Shown piece after piece: positions 63,290-64,000 of a stretch of DNA of 64,000 nucleotides. The notes under the pieces were generated by a model. The model saw only the letters and a program-made list of their open reading frames with translations. It made no database searches and was not told where the DNA came from. How positions within the stretch are numbered: the stretch's first letter is position 1; the number at the start of each line of letters is the position of its first letter. This stretch comes from Periplaneta americana. Lineage: Eukaryota; Arthropoda; Insecta; Blattodea; Blattidae. The DNA is taken from contig NC_091120.1 of assembly GCF_040183065.1 (NCBI RefSeq), forward strand, positions 171,589,988-171,653,987. The letters run 5' to 3'. Both the position numbers and the translations under genes were made by a program.

Positions 63290-63520
63290 GGTGGAAAAGT
63301 TCAAATATCTTTGAGTAACAGTAACAAATATAAATGAGACTCGGGAGGAAATTAAACTCAGAATAAATATGGGAAAGGCCTGTTATTATTCAGTTGAGAA
63401 GCTTTTGTCATCCAGTCTGCTGTCAAAAAAGCTGAAAGTTGGAATTTATAAAACAGTTATATTACCGGTTGTTCTGTATGGTTGTGAAACTTTGACTCTC
63501 ACTTTGAGAGAGGAACAGAG
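63290..63520 (+). mobile_element. LINE fragment (same family as 4414-6509)
   Basis: Reads VEKFKYL-like, TVTNINETREEIKLRINMGK, SSLLSKKLKVGIYKTVILPV and VLYGCETLTLTLREEQRA, then stops matching. It is truncated at both ends and equals the part of the family C-terminal to the RT. Confidence 0.85.
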
Positions 63521-63574
63521 AGCTATATCTGAAAACGAGATTTGCATAATATACGTCACTGTTCATTAACAGAA

Positions 63575-63756
63575 AATCCACAATTCAAGTCACACAGTTT
63601 GTGTGCAGTCAATGTTGGGTCTCTGGCAGCTTTTGAGGTATGTGGATATAAAGGGAAAAATTAAGCCGGTGTCTGGTGTAGTTCCTGGGTAGCTCAGTCG
63701 GTAGAGCAGCCCAGGTTCGATACCCAGCCCCAGAACAATTTTTCCCTTGAAATTAT

Positions 63757-63807
<51 letters not shown>
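63575..63807 (+). mobile_element. tRNA-derived SINE (family B), copy 2, with T49 tract
   Basis: GTGTGCAGTCAATGTTGG and GTGGATATAAAGGGAAAAA match the upstream part of copy 1. CTGGGTAGCTCAGTCGG is the A box; GGTTCGATACCCAG is the B box, with about 10 bp missing between them. The 3' part TTTTTCCCTTGAAATTATTC runs into 49 consecutive T (63759-63807). Confidence 0.75.
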
Positions 63808-63810
<3 letters not shown>

Positions 63811-64000
63811 GTTAGAATGTCAGTAACAAAAGCAAGAACCGCATTTTAATGTTAAATTTAAAAAAATACTACTTTATTGTATAAATTGTAATGTCAGGAG
63901 AAAAATAACTTTGTGTCTGGAAAAGAAGGAAATATCGAATTTTTTTTTTATTTGGGTGGATATCTTGTTGTGATAATGGTAGCAGGGGAGGTAGTGTTGG
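63808..64000. other. Window end, intron sequence
   Basis: Nothing recognised. Confidence 0.4.

Overview
This is an animal nuclear genome window, almost certainly from a cockroach and probably Periplaneta americana. The host call is inference. It rests on the intron-exon structure of two conserved genes, the AT-rich DNA, the dense insect-type repeats, and an RNase H-bearing LINE and several tRNA-derived SINEs that I recall as typical of that genome. No database search was run.

Two host genes can be read exon by exon. On the minus strand, ZMAT2 (a U4/U6.U5 tri-snRNP zinc-finger protein) is complete in four coding exons between 17390 and 12955. They sum to exactly 600 nt (199 residues plus stop), the length of the human protein. 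On the plus strand, FHIP1 (FHF complex subunit, HOOK-interacting; the FAM160A / Drosophila CG3558 family) starts at 18005. It runs through seven coding exons to 60244 and continues beyond the window; 2458 coding nt, about 819 residues, are present. The two genes are head to head, with 614 bp between their start codons, which suggests a shared bidirectional promoter. FHIP1 introns are large (10.3 kb and 19.7 kb) because of transposon load. Two more exon-like stretches (270-413 minus, 6773-7039 plus) have good splice sites but I could not assign them to a gene.

Most of the rest is transposable elements, in layers. 1-10.8 kb: a TIR element with a nested TIR element; a Penelope-like element split by a LINE that itself carries an internally deleted LINE; SINEs; a decayed hAT transposase; a LINE split by a pogo/Tigger-like element; and a SINE with 12-bp target duplications. 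11-17.4 kb: ZMAT2, with a TA-flanked element in its third intron. 18-28.5 kb (FHIP1 intron 1): an unrecognised 148-codon ORF, LINE remnants, a TIR element with GTAAAGTCGATC repeats, a long hairpin and a SINE. 28.5-36.5 kb: exons 2-5 separated by a 1-kb GT-rich satellite-like block, SINEs in both orientations and tandem duplications. 36.5-56.2 kb (intron 5): a pogo-like element, a palindromic mariner derivative, a full-length but broken mariner, a tRNA-like sequence, MITEs, microsatellites and a mariner-like element with very long TIRs. 56.2-64 kb: exons 6 and 7, the RNase H LINE, a near-perfect 155-bp palindrome just before exon 7, SINEs and a MITE.

No rRNA, CRISPR array, bacterial operon or unequivocally functional tRNA was seen. 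No clearly new multi-gene system was found. The most unusual items are the foldback mariner, the LINE reduced to its two ends but still flanked by a target duplication, the GT-rich higher-order repeat inside FHIP1, an in-frame alternative acceptor at FHIP1 exon 6, and several long hairpins.
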